A stretch of DNA of 64,000 nucleotides, from assembly GCA_019426215.1 (NCBI GenBank), contig CM033395.1, positions 20,202,569-20,266,568 of the forward strand, given 5' to 3'. The stretch comes from Buddleja alternifolia. Its lineage: Eukaryota > Streptophyta > Magnoliopsida > Lamiales > Scrophulariaceae. Below the pieces are notes generated by a model. That model ran no database searches and had not been told where the DNA came from. It saw nothing but the letters and a program-made list of their open reading frames with translations. Each line of letters starts with the position of its first letter. The stretch's first letter is position 1. The translations under genes were made by a program, and so were the position numbers. Below are positions 1 through 11,192 of the stretch, piece after piece.

Positions 1-272
1 CCTCAATGGTTAGAGGAGATGGACACTAAAAGTATTGATTCCTTGTTTACTTAAGTTACAGTTCGCAAGTCGACGAGTCCTAATTAGGCATCCAAAGTCG
101 GTCACTTAGGATGGTGGGAGCTTGGTTTATAGATATATCAATGGAATTGATATATTCGAACACGGCTTGCTGTAATTCAATCACATGGGTAATTACTGTG
201 ATAACCGAGATTTCCTTAATTGAAATTGTTACTGGCTAAAGTTTTTTTTTATGTAATATGTTAAGCCCATAG

Positions 273-309
<37 letters not shown>

Positions 310-2859
310 GAAGAGGAGGACTAACTATTCATTCATCTATGAAGGGTTTGTGTGTTACATGGATAAAGCTAAGGACTTAAGAGAAAACATCAAAAAGGAA
401 GAGGAAAAGAGAAAATTAAAGATGTTTACACTTTAGCCCTCAAGAAAATTCTATAAATAGGTGAGACCTTCCACCTTCCTCACTCTTCACTCAAAACAGA
501 AAAAAAAGAAGGAAAGGGACAGCTGCACACACGCATAAGCAAACTCTATCTTCAATTTATTCATCATTTCTTCATAAGGAGCTTAAATTAAGGTATTATT
601 TGGAAACCCATTTGTGATTTAGTAGGAGATTAATAGTTCTAGAGTATATAGTATTGCATGTGCATTTAAATAGCTAGATCCATGAGTTTTATCTTTGATT
701 CTAGTGCTTAATTGTTGGTCTTGATGTTTTATAGAAGAAGAGTTCACATGCACGTTGATGACACAATTGTTCCATGGAAATTGTCTTAGATTTCAAAATA
801 TTTTGAGGGATACGATGAAAGAGTTATTCTTCAAAAAATTTACTGTATATACCTGTGCATGTCAAGTGTGTCTCTGAAAAATTTCAACATTTTTGGAGTT
901 TTGGTGAAGTTCAGAAAAATTGGCAAACAACTTTTGCCAGTGATTCACTCGTTTTCAGAAATATGGTGTTTGGAGCTTCACTTTTGGTATTTACAGATTT
1001 TATTTAGCTTTCAGAAATTTACAGGACTATCTTGGGTCTTTTGAGAATGTTACATATAAATTTGGGATTATTTTGATAAATGTAGGATTTTATAAAAAAT
1101 GTTGAAACACAGCTTGTCTGGGTTAGAACTGTTTTAGTTTAGCTGGGTTTTGATGGTTGAAACACCTACTTTTTAGAATGTTAATTGATTTTGAAAATTT
1201 TATGTAATCATTTTCAACAAGTGATTAACATTTCTGGAAATTTTTAAAGATAAAATATGTTTCTATGAATTTTAACAATTTTCGAACTACAGTTGCGTAA
1301 AACTGATTTCTTGAGTTTGTTTTTTCGTCATCCTTTGAGTTTTTTTTATAGCCTAATTTTAGAGAATGTGGTAATTATGCGTAATCATGTAGTTCATGGT
1401 ATTACATAGATTAAGTCGGGAAGATTAAGATCGAGTGTGGAGAATAGGATCCTAATATGATTCTTAGGTTAGCAGGTAGTGGTGGTGAACTTCTAGAGGA
1501 CTACGCGGAATGATTTCAAAGCTTAGAGTAAGTTGCCTCCCGAAAACTATCTATGATTTTCAAAACTGGAAGGAACTATATTTCAACATGTATATATGAT
1601 TACATATATATATATATACCTATATATTTCCTTTCGTGTTTTCTCGTTTCAAAGAAATTGAAGCTCAAAACTTCCAAGGTTACCTTAGTCACTTAAGAGT
1701 GACAATTTTCTTGATTGCATGCATGAATGATTTAAAAAAAAAAATTCATACTTGTTTCAAATGCATATTTTTGCAAGACTGATTTCAAAATAAACATCAG
1801 TTTCACGGATTTCGTGAAATTACTCCATCATGTGGCTCTTGTATCGTGATCATACATCGTGACTACATTCAAGTGATACGTGTTGCATATTACGTGGTTA
1901 AGTGTCGGGCCCAAGTGTCGTGCGTGGATAGAGTAGGGTTCGGCCGGTCAAGCATGGGCTTGCGGACTTAAATGGTTCCCGCTCTTCACGGCCAAATCCC
2001 AACACCTAAAGATGGAGTGTTCTAAGGGTGAGTGGGTACTAGATTGTGTGGCATACTCCAGATATGACCAATCAGGCATCGCGAGCCTTCGTGGGGAGGT
2101 ATAAGGTGATGGCTTTCAACTCTCCTGTTCAGGGGTGATAAGGAAGAAGCAGCGGGACCTACAGTGCTGTGGGCGAGTCATCGGACGCGACGTCATTGCT
2201 TACACGCTCCCTCCTGCTTAACGTGCCGTGTGAAACTTACGTGTTCATTGCATGTAAAAGTTACTCGTTACATTGCATGAAAAACTCATTTGCTAAACTA
2301 CATGTACGGTTTACTTGTTAAATACTTATTACATAAGTCCATTTGGACATCATGATACATTTTTCTTTAGTAAAATCCAATTATTTTCTAAACTTTTATT
2401 TATAAACGATTTGTAACTGTTATTCCGATGATCACGGAATGAAGCTTATGTCATTTCACCTTGCTAAAAATCTTTGAGGTTAAATTTTTCAAAAGTAAAA
2501 CACCTTTGATACAATCACTGACGCTCACTAAGTCTTTGCTTACATGTTTTCTTTCTTCCTTCCAGTTTTCGGCAAGATCGACTGACTGTGGGACTAGTCC
2601 AAACGATCAATCTTAGTAATGGATTTGTGTAGTAAATATATTCTCTTTTGACGTTTGTCGTTAGCAATGTTAAGGCTATGTTGGACTTGATAAGTGACTT
2701 AGGTTTTGTGTATGTATTGTATGGTATGATAGTAGTTGTGGTTATGAAACTAGGCAATGACATTTAATTCTTGTTTTCTGCTTTTGGACGGTTGTCTTAA
2801 TCTATGTATGGATGAACCTATATAAGTTAGATCTTGCTTGTGCAAATTCAGGCGTTACA
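1..2859 (+). repeat. Ty3/gypsy chromovirus-type LTR, 3' part (5' end outside window)
   Basis: The LTR ends in GGCGTTACA at 2851-2859 and is followed at once by a primer binding site, which fixes plus orientation. The stretch 1430-2859 matches the reverse complement of the solo LTR at 52561-56117. Best blocks are 1870-2260 (GTCGGGCCCAAG and CGGCCGGTCAAGC motifs) and the 3' end around 2515-2590. By comparison with that 3.56-kb copy, roughly 0.7 kb should lie left of the window. A TA microsatellite lies at 275-306 and a possible TATA box (CTATAAATAG) near 450. No gene is seen; short ORFs at 859-1044 and 2515-2763 are chance. Confidence 0.8.
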
Positions 2860-2862
2860 GAG

Positions 2863-2876
2863 TAGTATCAGAGCTT
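2863..2876 (+). other. Primer binding site (initiator Met tRNA), chromovirus
   Basis: TAGTATCAGAGCTT starts three bases after the LTR end. The usual plant form is TGGTATCAGAGC, complementary to the 3' end of initiator tRNA-Met; this copy has one mismatch at the second base. It shows that the LTR to its left was a 5' LTR of a plus-strand element and not a solo LTR. Confidence 0.8.
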
Positions 2877-2942
2877 GGGTGTTAAAGGTTAACATCTTAG
2901 CAAAAACCGAGATAGGATCCTCGGTTTGGGGTGGAGGCCAAT
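2877..2942 (+). other. Remnant of chromovirus internal leader
   Basis: This is the short stretch between the primer site and the first Tat-type LTR. It has no coding potential. Chromovirus gag-protease sequence on the same strand resumes at 43689, so this leader and that fragment may be two ends of one element split by the 41-kb array (inference). Confidence 0.5.
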
Positions 2943-4323
2943 TGAAATATATGCTCTAAGAGATACTATTCACACAAATTTTCAAGTCTACAATTTCATA
3001 AAAGACAAGAAAAGATAATATGGACAAATAAATAAATCAATTTAAATTACAATTTTAGTGGAATAATTTTCCTATCGAAGAGTAATCCCCTGATTCTTCA
3101 CTCCAAACACGATTCAAGGGCTAGAAAGCTTAATTCTTGAATCAAACGATGTAAATGATTTGGGAAAGTTGAAAGCTTCAAGGCCAGCTCGTCGCTTTGA
3201 TCTTCCTCCAACTTGATTTGGACTGTTATAACGTTTATTCAAGGGTTTAACACCTTAATCTCGGATTAAACGATATAATTTGATTAATTTTGTCAAGAAC
3301 ACTTTGAAGTTTGCCTTGAACGCCTTCTTGAATTTGAATAACTTGTAGAGAGCATTTGGGAACTTCTCTTGTCTTCTCTAGCTTCAATTTAATTTGAGTG
3401 TATTTTCTTTTGTAAGCTCCCAAGGACCCTATTTATAGGTGTACGATGAAGAAGCCACAAATTCTTTAAACATGTTTGATAATTATCTTTTTAATATTTG
3501 TATTTATTATAAATATCATTTACTTTTGAGCCATTTGATTTGCTAATATTTGATGAGGATAAATTTAATAGATATTATCTCTTTAATATCTATATTAATT
3601 TAAAGAGATAAATACCAATTATTTTGGAGCCTTTTAATTGGCTAATCTATCCACTTGGCACAGTGTGATTGGTCGTTGACTTTTCTACTGCAAGACATAA
3701 TTTGATTGACTGGAACACCTCAATTTGACACGTGGCGCTATTTAATTTGCCAATAAAATAAATATTAAATCAATTATTTAATTTTGGAATTATATTTGAT
3801 AAACCCCAAAATACAAATTGAAGATTTAACTTGATAATTAATATCATATTTTCCACTTGTCACAATTTAATTGGACGTGAATTTGCTTTGTCTACAAATG
3901 CCCCCTCGAGACTCGGTCATGGGACCTTCGTCTTGAAAGCGTGCTTCAAAGTGGATGAGTCAACTATCTTACTATCTCTTTAAGTCCAAAGTGGATATGT
4001 CATGAACCCAATTTCAGTAGGTTACATGCTTCAACTATCTCTTTAAGTCCAAAGTTACATTTTATGAATTTCATTTTCACATGCCAATTTTGGACCGCAT
4101 AGTAATTGAATGGAATCAATTTAATTGAAACACTGTCTCTTTAGCCAGCTATTCATGAGTAGGCCTGCTGCTCGCGGTGGATCAATCTAAGGCCCGCACG
4201 CATATTCCTTCAATCCTTGTCGGCCATGAATATTTGGGCTTATTTGATATAGCATACAAAAGGAATTGGACTCCAACATAATTAAAGCCCACCAGCAACT
4301 CCAATTTGCATGATTAAAACTCA
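2943..4323 (-). repeat. Tat-like LTR copy L1 (most complete)
   Basis: On the minus strand it runs TGAGTTTTAATC...ATATATTTCA, bounded inward by a purine tract at 4324-4340. A TATA box on the minus strand (CTATAAATAG) lies at 3429-3438, leaving about 490 bp of transcribed R/U5. L2-L6 are 5'- or 3'-truncated versions of the same sequence. No long ORF is present. The outer boundary at 2943 is inferred from the TG...CA rule; the shortened other copies give no independent confirmation. Confidence 0.65.
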
Positions 4324-4340
4324 GCCCTCCCTTTTCTTTT
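4324..4340 (-). other. Polypurine tract of L1
   Basis: On the minus strand AAAAGAAAAGGGAGGGC directly precedes TGAG, the proposed LTR start. The same tract occurs beside L2 (23116-23132), L3 (28229), L4 (32834) and L6 (42053). It primes plus-strand DNA synthesis in LTR elements and fixes the LTR as the 3' one for a minus-strand element. Confidence 0.6.
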
Positions 4341-5085
4341 AATAAAGCATAGGCCCGCATAGTTTTGGTCTAGTGGTCTTGACACATGGGATTATACTCC
4401 AAGTTGTCTTCTTCAACTTGAACTCTCTGCAACTCACGTTTTCTTCTTCATTTTTTTTTCTTCTCTGTAGAGATAAGAGTCTTCTCATAATCCTTTTAGG
4501 AATAAAACTCTCCAACATTGAAACCAAGTAGAACAAGATTCTGACGATTTTGATTAAAATTGATAAATCCGTGAAATCCCGATCCTTATCAAAATCGAAG
4601 AGCATCAAGTTGTCTTGAATTTCTCATTGGCTTTCACAAGACGAAGATTAACATCAATACTTCCAATTCTAATAATACTCAATCAAAAATTGACACCCAC
4701 TTGAACTCAATAACTTTACAAAATTCTATATCAAGGCTTCAGCTGGAGCCTTTTCTCTTCACATCCGAGCATCAACAGTGATCAAAATTCGTTCTTCGTA
4801 CTACTAGCGAGTAACAGAGAGTATAAAATTGAGAGATTACCCAATTCTTCTTCTTCATATTTTTCTCCAACTTTGAGAGTAGCTAGTTTGGTTGATAAAA
4901 GAAAAAAAAACTTTGAAAGTTTCTTTCTCACATAAGTTGTAGGCTTCTGCAGTAGTTTTCTTTTTCACATCTGAGCCAGCAGCATCGGAGGATTGAGAAA
5001 TCAAAATCAGTTGGCCTTCATCTTTTGGCATAGCTTCTAATTTAGAAGAATTTTGGGTGAAAGGTTGAAAGTTTTGGATTGTTTC
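4341..5085 (+). promoter_or_regulatory. PMD leader/promoter, copy 1, left part (decayed TATA)
   Basis: This is the upstream region of the antisense PMD gene, interrupted by the SIRE insertion and resumed at 19106. The TATA box that reads TATATAAAG in other copies is TATATCAAG here (4727-4735). Minus-strand ORFs (4339-4608, 4855-5097) recur in other copies only because the DNA is repeated; nothing marks them as genes. Confidence 0.5.
5081..5085. repeat. Target-site duplication of the SIRE element (left copy)
   Basis: GTTTC here matches GTTTC at 19101-19105 on the other side of the element. Uninterrupted paralogous leaders near 28615, 33570 and 42715 contain the site once or in slightly changed form (for example TTTGGACTGTTTCCTTCC), so they serve as empty sites. 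Confidence 0.9.
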
Positions 5086-6587
5086 TGGTGGTCCCAAGTG
5101 GCATACGAAAGAGTCTAGAAGGGGGGGGGGGTTGAATAGACCCTGAAGTCTTTTTCGACTTTACAAATTTTCGTATCACTTTAGAAATTTGAACGCTTGG
5201 AAAGCTGAGCGCTTGGGTCAGACGCTTCAGCGTAATTAACTTAGACTTAGTGATTTCAGCAGTTTACCAAAGTAGGGCAACGCTTAGATCGCTTAATCAG
5301 GGTTAGCACAGCGGAAATGAATTTTAGCATTCTTTTAAATAGTTTAATCACTTTGCAATTTTATTTGTCTTTTTCAGAAGAATGTAATGTGATGAATATA
5401 AGACAATAAAATGTAAATGACACAATAATTTGTAAGGTTCACTGGGTGATGTAATCCCAGCTACGTCCTTCTTCTCCTTTTTCACTTCGAGGAATTTACT
5501 ATGATGATTATCAAAGAATCACACAGAAACTTCTACAAAATAGTAATGGATGAAAATGATCTTGGGCTCCTTGATCACACAGACTTCAGCACCAATGAAG
5601 ATCGTCTTCTTCAAGCTTCTCTCACTCAGAAATACTGCCTGAAAGGTTTCAACAACTTTTCTCACTCAGATGAAAGGTTGAGGTTTGTCACTAGGGATTG
5701 TTTGTTTTTAGAGAAGATCAAACAACTTGAAATATCTCAGTTGGAATTTGAATTTCTTCTTTGGAAGATGTTTGAGATATTTGTGACTGTCTGGAATGTA
5801 GATAAAAGCTTGAAAGGTTTTGGCTATGGGGTTTCTAAGCTTTTTCAGAAAGAATGTACGTAAGATTTTTGGCAATAATTTTCTCGTATATTCTTGTTGT
5901 TGTCTCCTTTTTTTTGGCAATAACTTGAAATAGGCAATTTGTTGGGATCTGTCCGTTGGACATATGTAGAAGCGTGCCTTTCACGTGGCGCGTGATCATA
6001 CCTAAAGTCTGACATTCCTGAAAATTCGCTGAATCCGATTGGACGGGAGCAGCTAAAACTCTGAAATTTCTGACAGTCTGGTCAAAAAGTGGCTTGTCCA
6101 CAAGTCACAGTAGCTTATCACATTTAATGCTCTTATCAGGCATTTAATGCATTTGAATTTATTTCCCGTTGGAAATAAATGTCCGTTTGAATGATTGCAT
6201 TTAAGTCCTTCATGACTTGAGGATTTATTTCAGGTGAATCTTTCATCCATCGCTTGAGACAAATTGAGCGCTTGATCCATGTATCCTGAACTGGGTTCCT
6301 TTAGCGTTTGACGGACGCTAAGGGACAAATCTTCATCTCTGGTTGACTTCAGACGCTGGTCTTCAACTTCTTCTCTAATAGACTCACCTAGAATTCTACT
6401 AGCGATTCAGTTACTAAGACTTAGTCTAAAATCTACAAAGATAAAAATTACAAGCTTAAACAAAATTACAAACTTTCAAACGCTTAAACAATGATCTAAA
6501 GAAAATATAAACTTACATTTTATTTGGGGTCTAACAATGAATCCTATCTTGTCATCATCAAAACATCTAACATGAAATTTCCTAACA
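5086..6587 (-). repeat. SIRE 3' LTR
   Basis: It is 1502 bp; on the minus strand it runs TGTTAGGAAATTT...GGGACCACCA. It contains a G11 run (plus strand) near 5120. Against the 5' LTR it has about 2.7 percent substitutions in the first 780 bp, a small indel near 5480, and a replaced segment at about 5918-5935 where the 5' LTR has its TATA box. A 120-codon plus-strand ORF (5501-5863) is also open in the other LTR, but this follows from LTR identity at insertion. Confidence 0.92.
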
Positions 6588-6602
6588 ATTTCCCCCTTTT
6601 TG
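6588..6602 (-). other. SIRE polypurine tract
   Basis: On the minus strand AAAAAGGGGGAAAT lies immediately upstream of the 3' LTR start TGTTAGG. It serves as primer for plus-strand synthesis. Bases 6603-6823 between it and the last ORF hold no recognisable feature. Confidence 0.85.
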
Positions 6603-6823
6603 ATGATGTCAAGACTTTAACTTTTGTAACTCTAGTTACTAAAGCGAAAAGCCCAAATGAATATAAGTTAGCGTTCAAAAAGTTAGTAAGGTTAGCTAAA
6701 GTTAGATTAGCTTCAACACGATGTTTCAGCGATAAATCATTCATATATTAAAAGAATAAGCATACATGATTTATACTGAAAACAAAAAAGAAACGCGAGT
6801 AAAACAAAACAAAAAAAATTCAT

Positions 6824-7216
6824 TCACTTTTTCTGTCGCTTTGCTCTTTCTTCGCCTTGGAGAACTTCTAGCGCTAAGTCCATCAGGAGACGATCAATGT
6901 CAATCATTGTTGTATGTTGAACTTCATCGTAATCATGCCTACGAAGTCTGGCGCTTTCATTAAGTTCTAGCAACCTTTCCGTCCACTTTCTTGGAGAAAT
7001 TCCAAGTTCACGAATCAGATCATGATAGATATCTTTTCTTGGATCTTTTGACGGTCTCCAATTGATAGGTCGTCTCAGCGGTCCGGCAAAAGGTTGAAAT
7101 CCTATACCTTCTAAGAAGTCAACGTCCAATTCCGGAAGGGGATATCTTCCTAGATAATATCTTGGCTTTCTCTTTTTAGTTAACATCTTCTTGATGCTTA
7201 CTAGTTCTTCCATCAA
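6824..7216 (-). pseudogene. SIRE extra-ORF C-terminal piece (130 codons)
   Basis: It begins with ATG seven bases after the stop of the preceding frame and is in phase with it, so it is either a separate small ORF or the end of the extra ORF after a nonsense codon. The product is basic and arginine-rich (KKRKPRYY, RRPINWRPSK) and ends in KRQKK. No membrane segment or known domain is recognised. It is the last coding segment before the polypurine tract. Function unknown. Confidence 0.5.
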
Positions 7217-7222
7217 TGATCG

Positions 7223-9567
7223 CTAATTTTTATTATCAGTCTTTGACATCGATTTGGACGCTTGATGCTTTTCTGTATTTTCCCCCTTCTTGGCATCATC
7301 ATCAAGAGAGTTCTTTAGAGCAGCGACATCTTGGCGCAAAAGTCTAACTTCGTCGACTAGAAGAGCAATTTGCTGGGCGACACTCTGAGCAACAGCATCG
7401 GATGAAGCGTGTCTTTCGGCATCAGCCGAAGCACTCTGAGCTAGGTGTCGATTGAATTCAGAGGAGAGCTCTGCAATAAGAGGGGACATGCTGTTCATGA
7501 TAGCAATGGTGCTTTTATTTGAAGCGTTGGCAATGTCTCGGCTTCGTGTATCAGACACTGTTCGCATATGTTTATCAGCAGTTTCAAAGATCTTGGAACA
7601 GGAACCTTCGATGTGGGTAAGCGAGTTCCGTACTGCTGTTCTGAAATCTCGGGCCTCTAAATCACTGTCTGAATCGGAATCCGAAGAAGGACGCTCTGGG
7701 GACGGGAGAAGTCCGTAAGAACTTGAAACTGCAGCCTTGCCTTTGCTCTTATCTCGAATGAGAGGTTCTACAGGCGTTTGGGCAATTTCAGCGGGCACTT
7801 CTTCAATTGCGTGATCCAAGATAGAATCTGCAAGTGCTGGGGGCTCAACTACTGGGGTGCTAGGAGAGTCTGGAAAGGAAGCCTCAGGAGGTTGAGCGAC
7901 TTCCGTAGTAGGAGCAGAGTCTTCTTCCATTACTTGGATGTGGGGAGGAGAAGGTTTTCTAATGCTAATGACCCAAAGGGGGCCAAGAGCTTCCATTACA
8001 TGCCGGGGACTGATCAGGCTGGATTGCGGTATAAAGAATATAGCGTCTTCTCGCTCTTCGGTACTTAGTGCCAGTTGCACATCTACCGGGAAAGCAATTC
8101 CTGCATCTATGGAAAAAGTCCAAAATCAACAGCATGAGCGCTTGAGCTGCGTCTTGGTCCACTTGGCTAATCAGGGAGATCATCTTGGCCACTTGAATGT
8201 TTGATTCAGTAAAGAGCACGGGGTGAAGAGTATATCCTCTGAAGTTGTAACACCTGGAAAAGTGATTGAAACTGCTGTCCAGCGCTTGGGCATTTTCAAA
8301 CACTACTCTCATGTCTCTGTGGAACTCAGCAAACTCAGCGTCTGACTCTGACCGGGAAGAATTGGTTGTTTACTTGACAAAGCGTCTTCGTTTAGATTAG
8401 GAAAGATTCTTTGAACAAAGTCTGCACGAGGATGCAAGACGTAGCGTCCGCCCTGGCTGTATAAGGCGAGTTGCTGGCGAATGTAGCTTTCGATTGGTTG
8501 TCTGTATCGTGGCAAAGCGCTAACATTCCCTGCAATGATCTGACGCTGTTGAAGCAAAAAGGTTGCATATCCTCGGCGTCTGTATTCTATCCCAAACTTG
8601 AAAAGAAACGGGTATCTTATAAGCTCTTCGAGGGTATAGAAATGCAGAACAAATTCTTTAGCCTATCTAGCTGTATTCATCATCCATCGTTTCCCTAGTT
8701 TGTCTGCTTTAGCTTGATCTTTTCTAGCGGCAAGAAATTTCTCAAAGCGTTCCGTTTCTTCTTCATAATCCTCAGCCCATAATCTGGCTAGATATTCTCG
8801 AGCCTCATCTTCTATCCATGAGTTGACCGGATTTGGACGCTCAGCAACAATAGGTCCTTTTCCTTTCCATAACTTAAGTGGATTAGGAGATAAAGCGTTG
8901 TGAGGAGAGTTGACGATGGAAGGAAGAGCTGAATATCCTATCTTGTTGAGATCTGCCTCATCTGGGTCTTTGTTCCAATCACCCATGTGGGGGTTTTTGA
9001 AAACAATCTTGTTTTGGCGCAAAGTATAAAAGGATTCTTCTGAGCGACCGGTGAAATTGAATCGCTTTTCGTCAAATTCTGATCGGTTGAACGCTGGTCG
9101 ACGAATATACTCAAGGCGTAAATGAAGACGCCCTAAATTGTACAGACCAAGATCGGCAAAACGCTCGAAGATCTCAAACTTGTGTGAGTCTGAAAGATCA
9201 GGCCGATGGAGAGTTGTTTGAAATTGGATTTCCAACTCGGCAAGCGTTTGAGTGTCACGTTCTCTGGCGGCATAATAAAATTCAACATCTGAAGAGTATC
9301 CGCGCGGGAAGAAATCAATGACACGAGGAGGAGGTCCTGTTGGCGTAGGAACAAAAGCAATAGCTTCTGTTGGGATAGGGGCCACTTCTATCGACCGCTC
9401 AGCGTTTAAAGTTGCTTCACTTGCTGATGAAGGTTCAGCGACAGAAAGAACTTGTGATGCCTTTGTAGCGATATCCACAACAGTTGCCATGTCCACGTCT
9501 ATTTCAACTGGAATCTCCGAGAGGGGAGGGGCATCAGCAATAGGTACATCTTGAGGTGCAGCTTGAG
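7223..9567 (-). pseudogene. SIRE extra ORF (envelope-like ORF2), third exon, broken
   Basis: Coding starts after the acceptor CCAG at 9568-9571 in the phase left by the previous exon. Three lesions break it. A TAG at 8663-8665 is probably from TGG. A one-base frameshift near 8370 moves the frame. A second one in a T run near 8103 moves it back. The last part (8080-7223) is Ser/Pro/Glu-rich and ends in a likely coiled coil (hydrophobic heptads around VAQQIALLVDEVRLL). SIRE second ORFs have been called envelope-like, but no signal peptide or transmembrane helix is visible here, so an envelope role is not supported. The function of the intact protein is unknown. Confidence 0.65.
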
Positions 9568-9648
9568 CTGGTACATGTAAGCGATTGAGAAAAGCAAGCA
9601 AAAATTTCTACGAAGTAGAAATTACAAACAAAAGACTACATCGCTTAC

Positions 9649-9828
9649 CCTGAGGAATATCATCGACTTTTTCAGTCGCTTGATTTGTTTCTTGAGCAAT
9701 TTCCTCAGGCTCCTGGACTTCTTCTTCGGGGTCTAAATTGATAAAAGAAGTTATCGGATCAGCACGAATAGGGATATTTAGTTCTTCAAGCGTGTTGAGA
9801 ACATATTGAATATCGGCTGCATAAGGTG
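9649..9828 (-). pseudogene. SIRE extra ORF, second exon (180 bp, no ATG)
   Basis: This small exon is open throughout (60 codons) and acidic (DPEEEVQEPEEIAQ). An acceptor TTTCAG lies at its start and a donor CAGG|GTAAGC at its end. Both flanking introns are 81 bp (9829-9909 and 9568-9648), both interrupt codons after the first base, and both contain in-frame stops, so splicing is needed to connect the exons. Joining preserves one frame across all three exons. It is part of the post-pol ORF of the SIRE element. Confidence 0.7.
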
Positions 9829-9909
9829 CTGAAAGAGTTTTTATCCTAGCGTTAGAAACTTAGAGACTAACGAGGAAAGGATAGGCAAATTTGCTTAGCA
9901 AATACTTAC

Positions 9910-11192
9910 CCTGAACATTTGAAAGCCTCTCAGATTGAGTAGCGGCTGGAGGATCTGAGCTGACTTTGGGAACAGCGTCAGAGAAAGAAGCACTAGCTGA
10001 TTCTCTAAGCGCTGGATTTGATGGAGCGCTAGAGGATACTGCGGGAGTAGAGAGAGGAGTGCGCCTTCGTGCAAGCGGTACTTCTTCTTCTACGGCTTCT
10101 CCTTCCTCGGGAACGGGAAAGATAAACGCTGGAGGAGGAGATGGAGATTTAGGAGAGGGAGAGGGAGAAGGGATCTTTTGTTTCTTTTTGGGGTCCGGCT
10201 TCTTCTTCTTAAGGTCAGGCTTTTGTTTCTTTGCGGGCTTGGATGACTCAGTGACTTTGAGAATGATCTTTCTCTTAGGTCGCTTGACCACCACTTCTTC
10301 TTCTGATGAAGAGGACGATGATGAAGAAGACGCTTGATCTTCATCATCACTGCGAACAACTCCTTCGGCTGGAAGTCGCTCACGCTGTTCTTTAGGAACC
10401 GCTGCTCCGCCAGGTTTTCGCGGGTGAAGAAGCTCGCTTATCATTTTCTTTCCATAAAATTTGGTCGCTGGAATCTTTTTGCCAAAAGATTGCGTATGTC
10501 CGCAAGCGCAAAGAATACGACTTAGCACAATCCCGTAAGGCTTGGGGATTGACAGACTTAGCCATCGCTGCCTTGAAGAGATTAAAAACGTAGAGAGACC
10601 AGTTAACTTTTAACTTGGTCAGGATGGCTACCATCATTTTGTATTGAATGTTGGTGATTTTGTCGAACGTGCCTTTTCTGCATTCAATAATCTTTGAACA
10701 AATATCAGAGAGGATGACGTATTCGCCCTTCATATCATTCTTCTTGAAGTTTGGCTCATACGCGGCGTTAACATCGTCGTTCTTGATCAACGCCCAGACT
10801 TTGCTAGCATCTCCGAGATTCACATGTTCTACCTCACTGCCATGATTCGGGAGATTTAGTAATGAAAAAATCAGAGAGGGAGTGAGAACAAAGGTCTCTT
10901 TAGCAGAAGGGAAGACGCAGGATATGAAATTGCCGTCTTCAGAAATTTCACCATTATTGAAGAAGTAAAGAGATTCTTCTTCAAAGTAGTTGTAAGTAGT
11001 AGTAAGCATGTCTCTCAAACCAGATTCTTGAACGAGTGGGAGAATCGTTCGAAGAGGGAAGTTCTGGTTATCAAAAAGATAATCCCAGTTAACCAAAAAT
11101 CCGGCGTTAACCGTCACTGGTTTCTCAGCACGGGAAGGTTTTCCGGTAGCAGAAGTTGCTGTTTTGGAAGATTTTGAAGCTTTGGGTGCCAT
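9910..11192 (-). pseudogene. SIRE extra ORF, first exon, with frameshift
   Basis: The ATG at 11190-11192 opens a protein starting MAPKASKSSK. Its first 210 residues resemble the plant-transposon-protein-like domain common after pol in SIRE elements (recognised from pattern, not searched). Around 10550 a one-base shift changes frame: the segment PYGIVLSRILCACG, typical of the domain end, is in the other frame. Beyond it are a polyserine/acidic tract and a Lys/Pro-rich tract (repeated KKKPDPKKK-like blocks) that look nuclear-targeting and disordered. The exon ends at the GTAAGT donor at 9904-9909. Spliced expression is likely, from a subgenomic RNA or an internal promoter (inference). Confidence 0.65.

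Noticed and set aside
2863..2876. Possible tRNA-Met gene fragments at the TGGTATCAGAGC sites
   Set aside because: They are only the 3'-end complement next to LTR ends, that is, primer binding sites; there is no cloverleaf.
4339..4608. Recurrent minus-strand ORF in the PMD leaders (also 23225, 32958, 41976)
   Set aside because: It is read from duplicated leader DNA, ends vary by frameshift between copies, and no domain is recognised.
5501..5863. 120-125-codon plus-strand ORF present in both SIRE LTRs (also 17990-18367)
   Set aside because: LTRs are identical at insertion, so sharing is not evidence of selection; substitutions change amino acids freely and the second element lacks it.
6824..11192. 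True retroviral envelope gene in the SIRE element
   Set aside because: No signal peptide, cysteine pairs, fusion segment or transmembrane helix can be seen; the product looks nuclear or disordered with a coiled coil.
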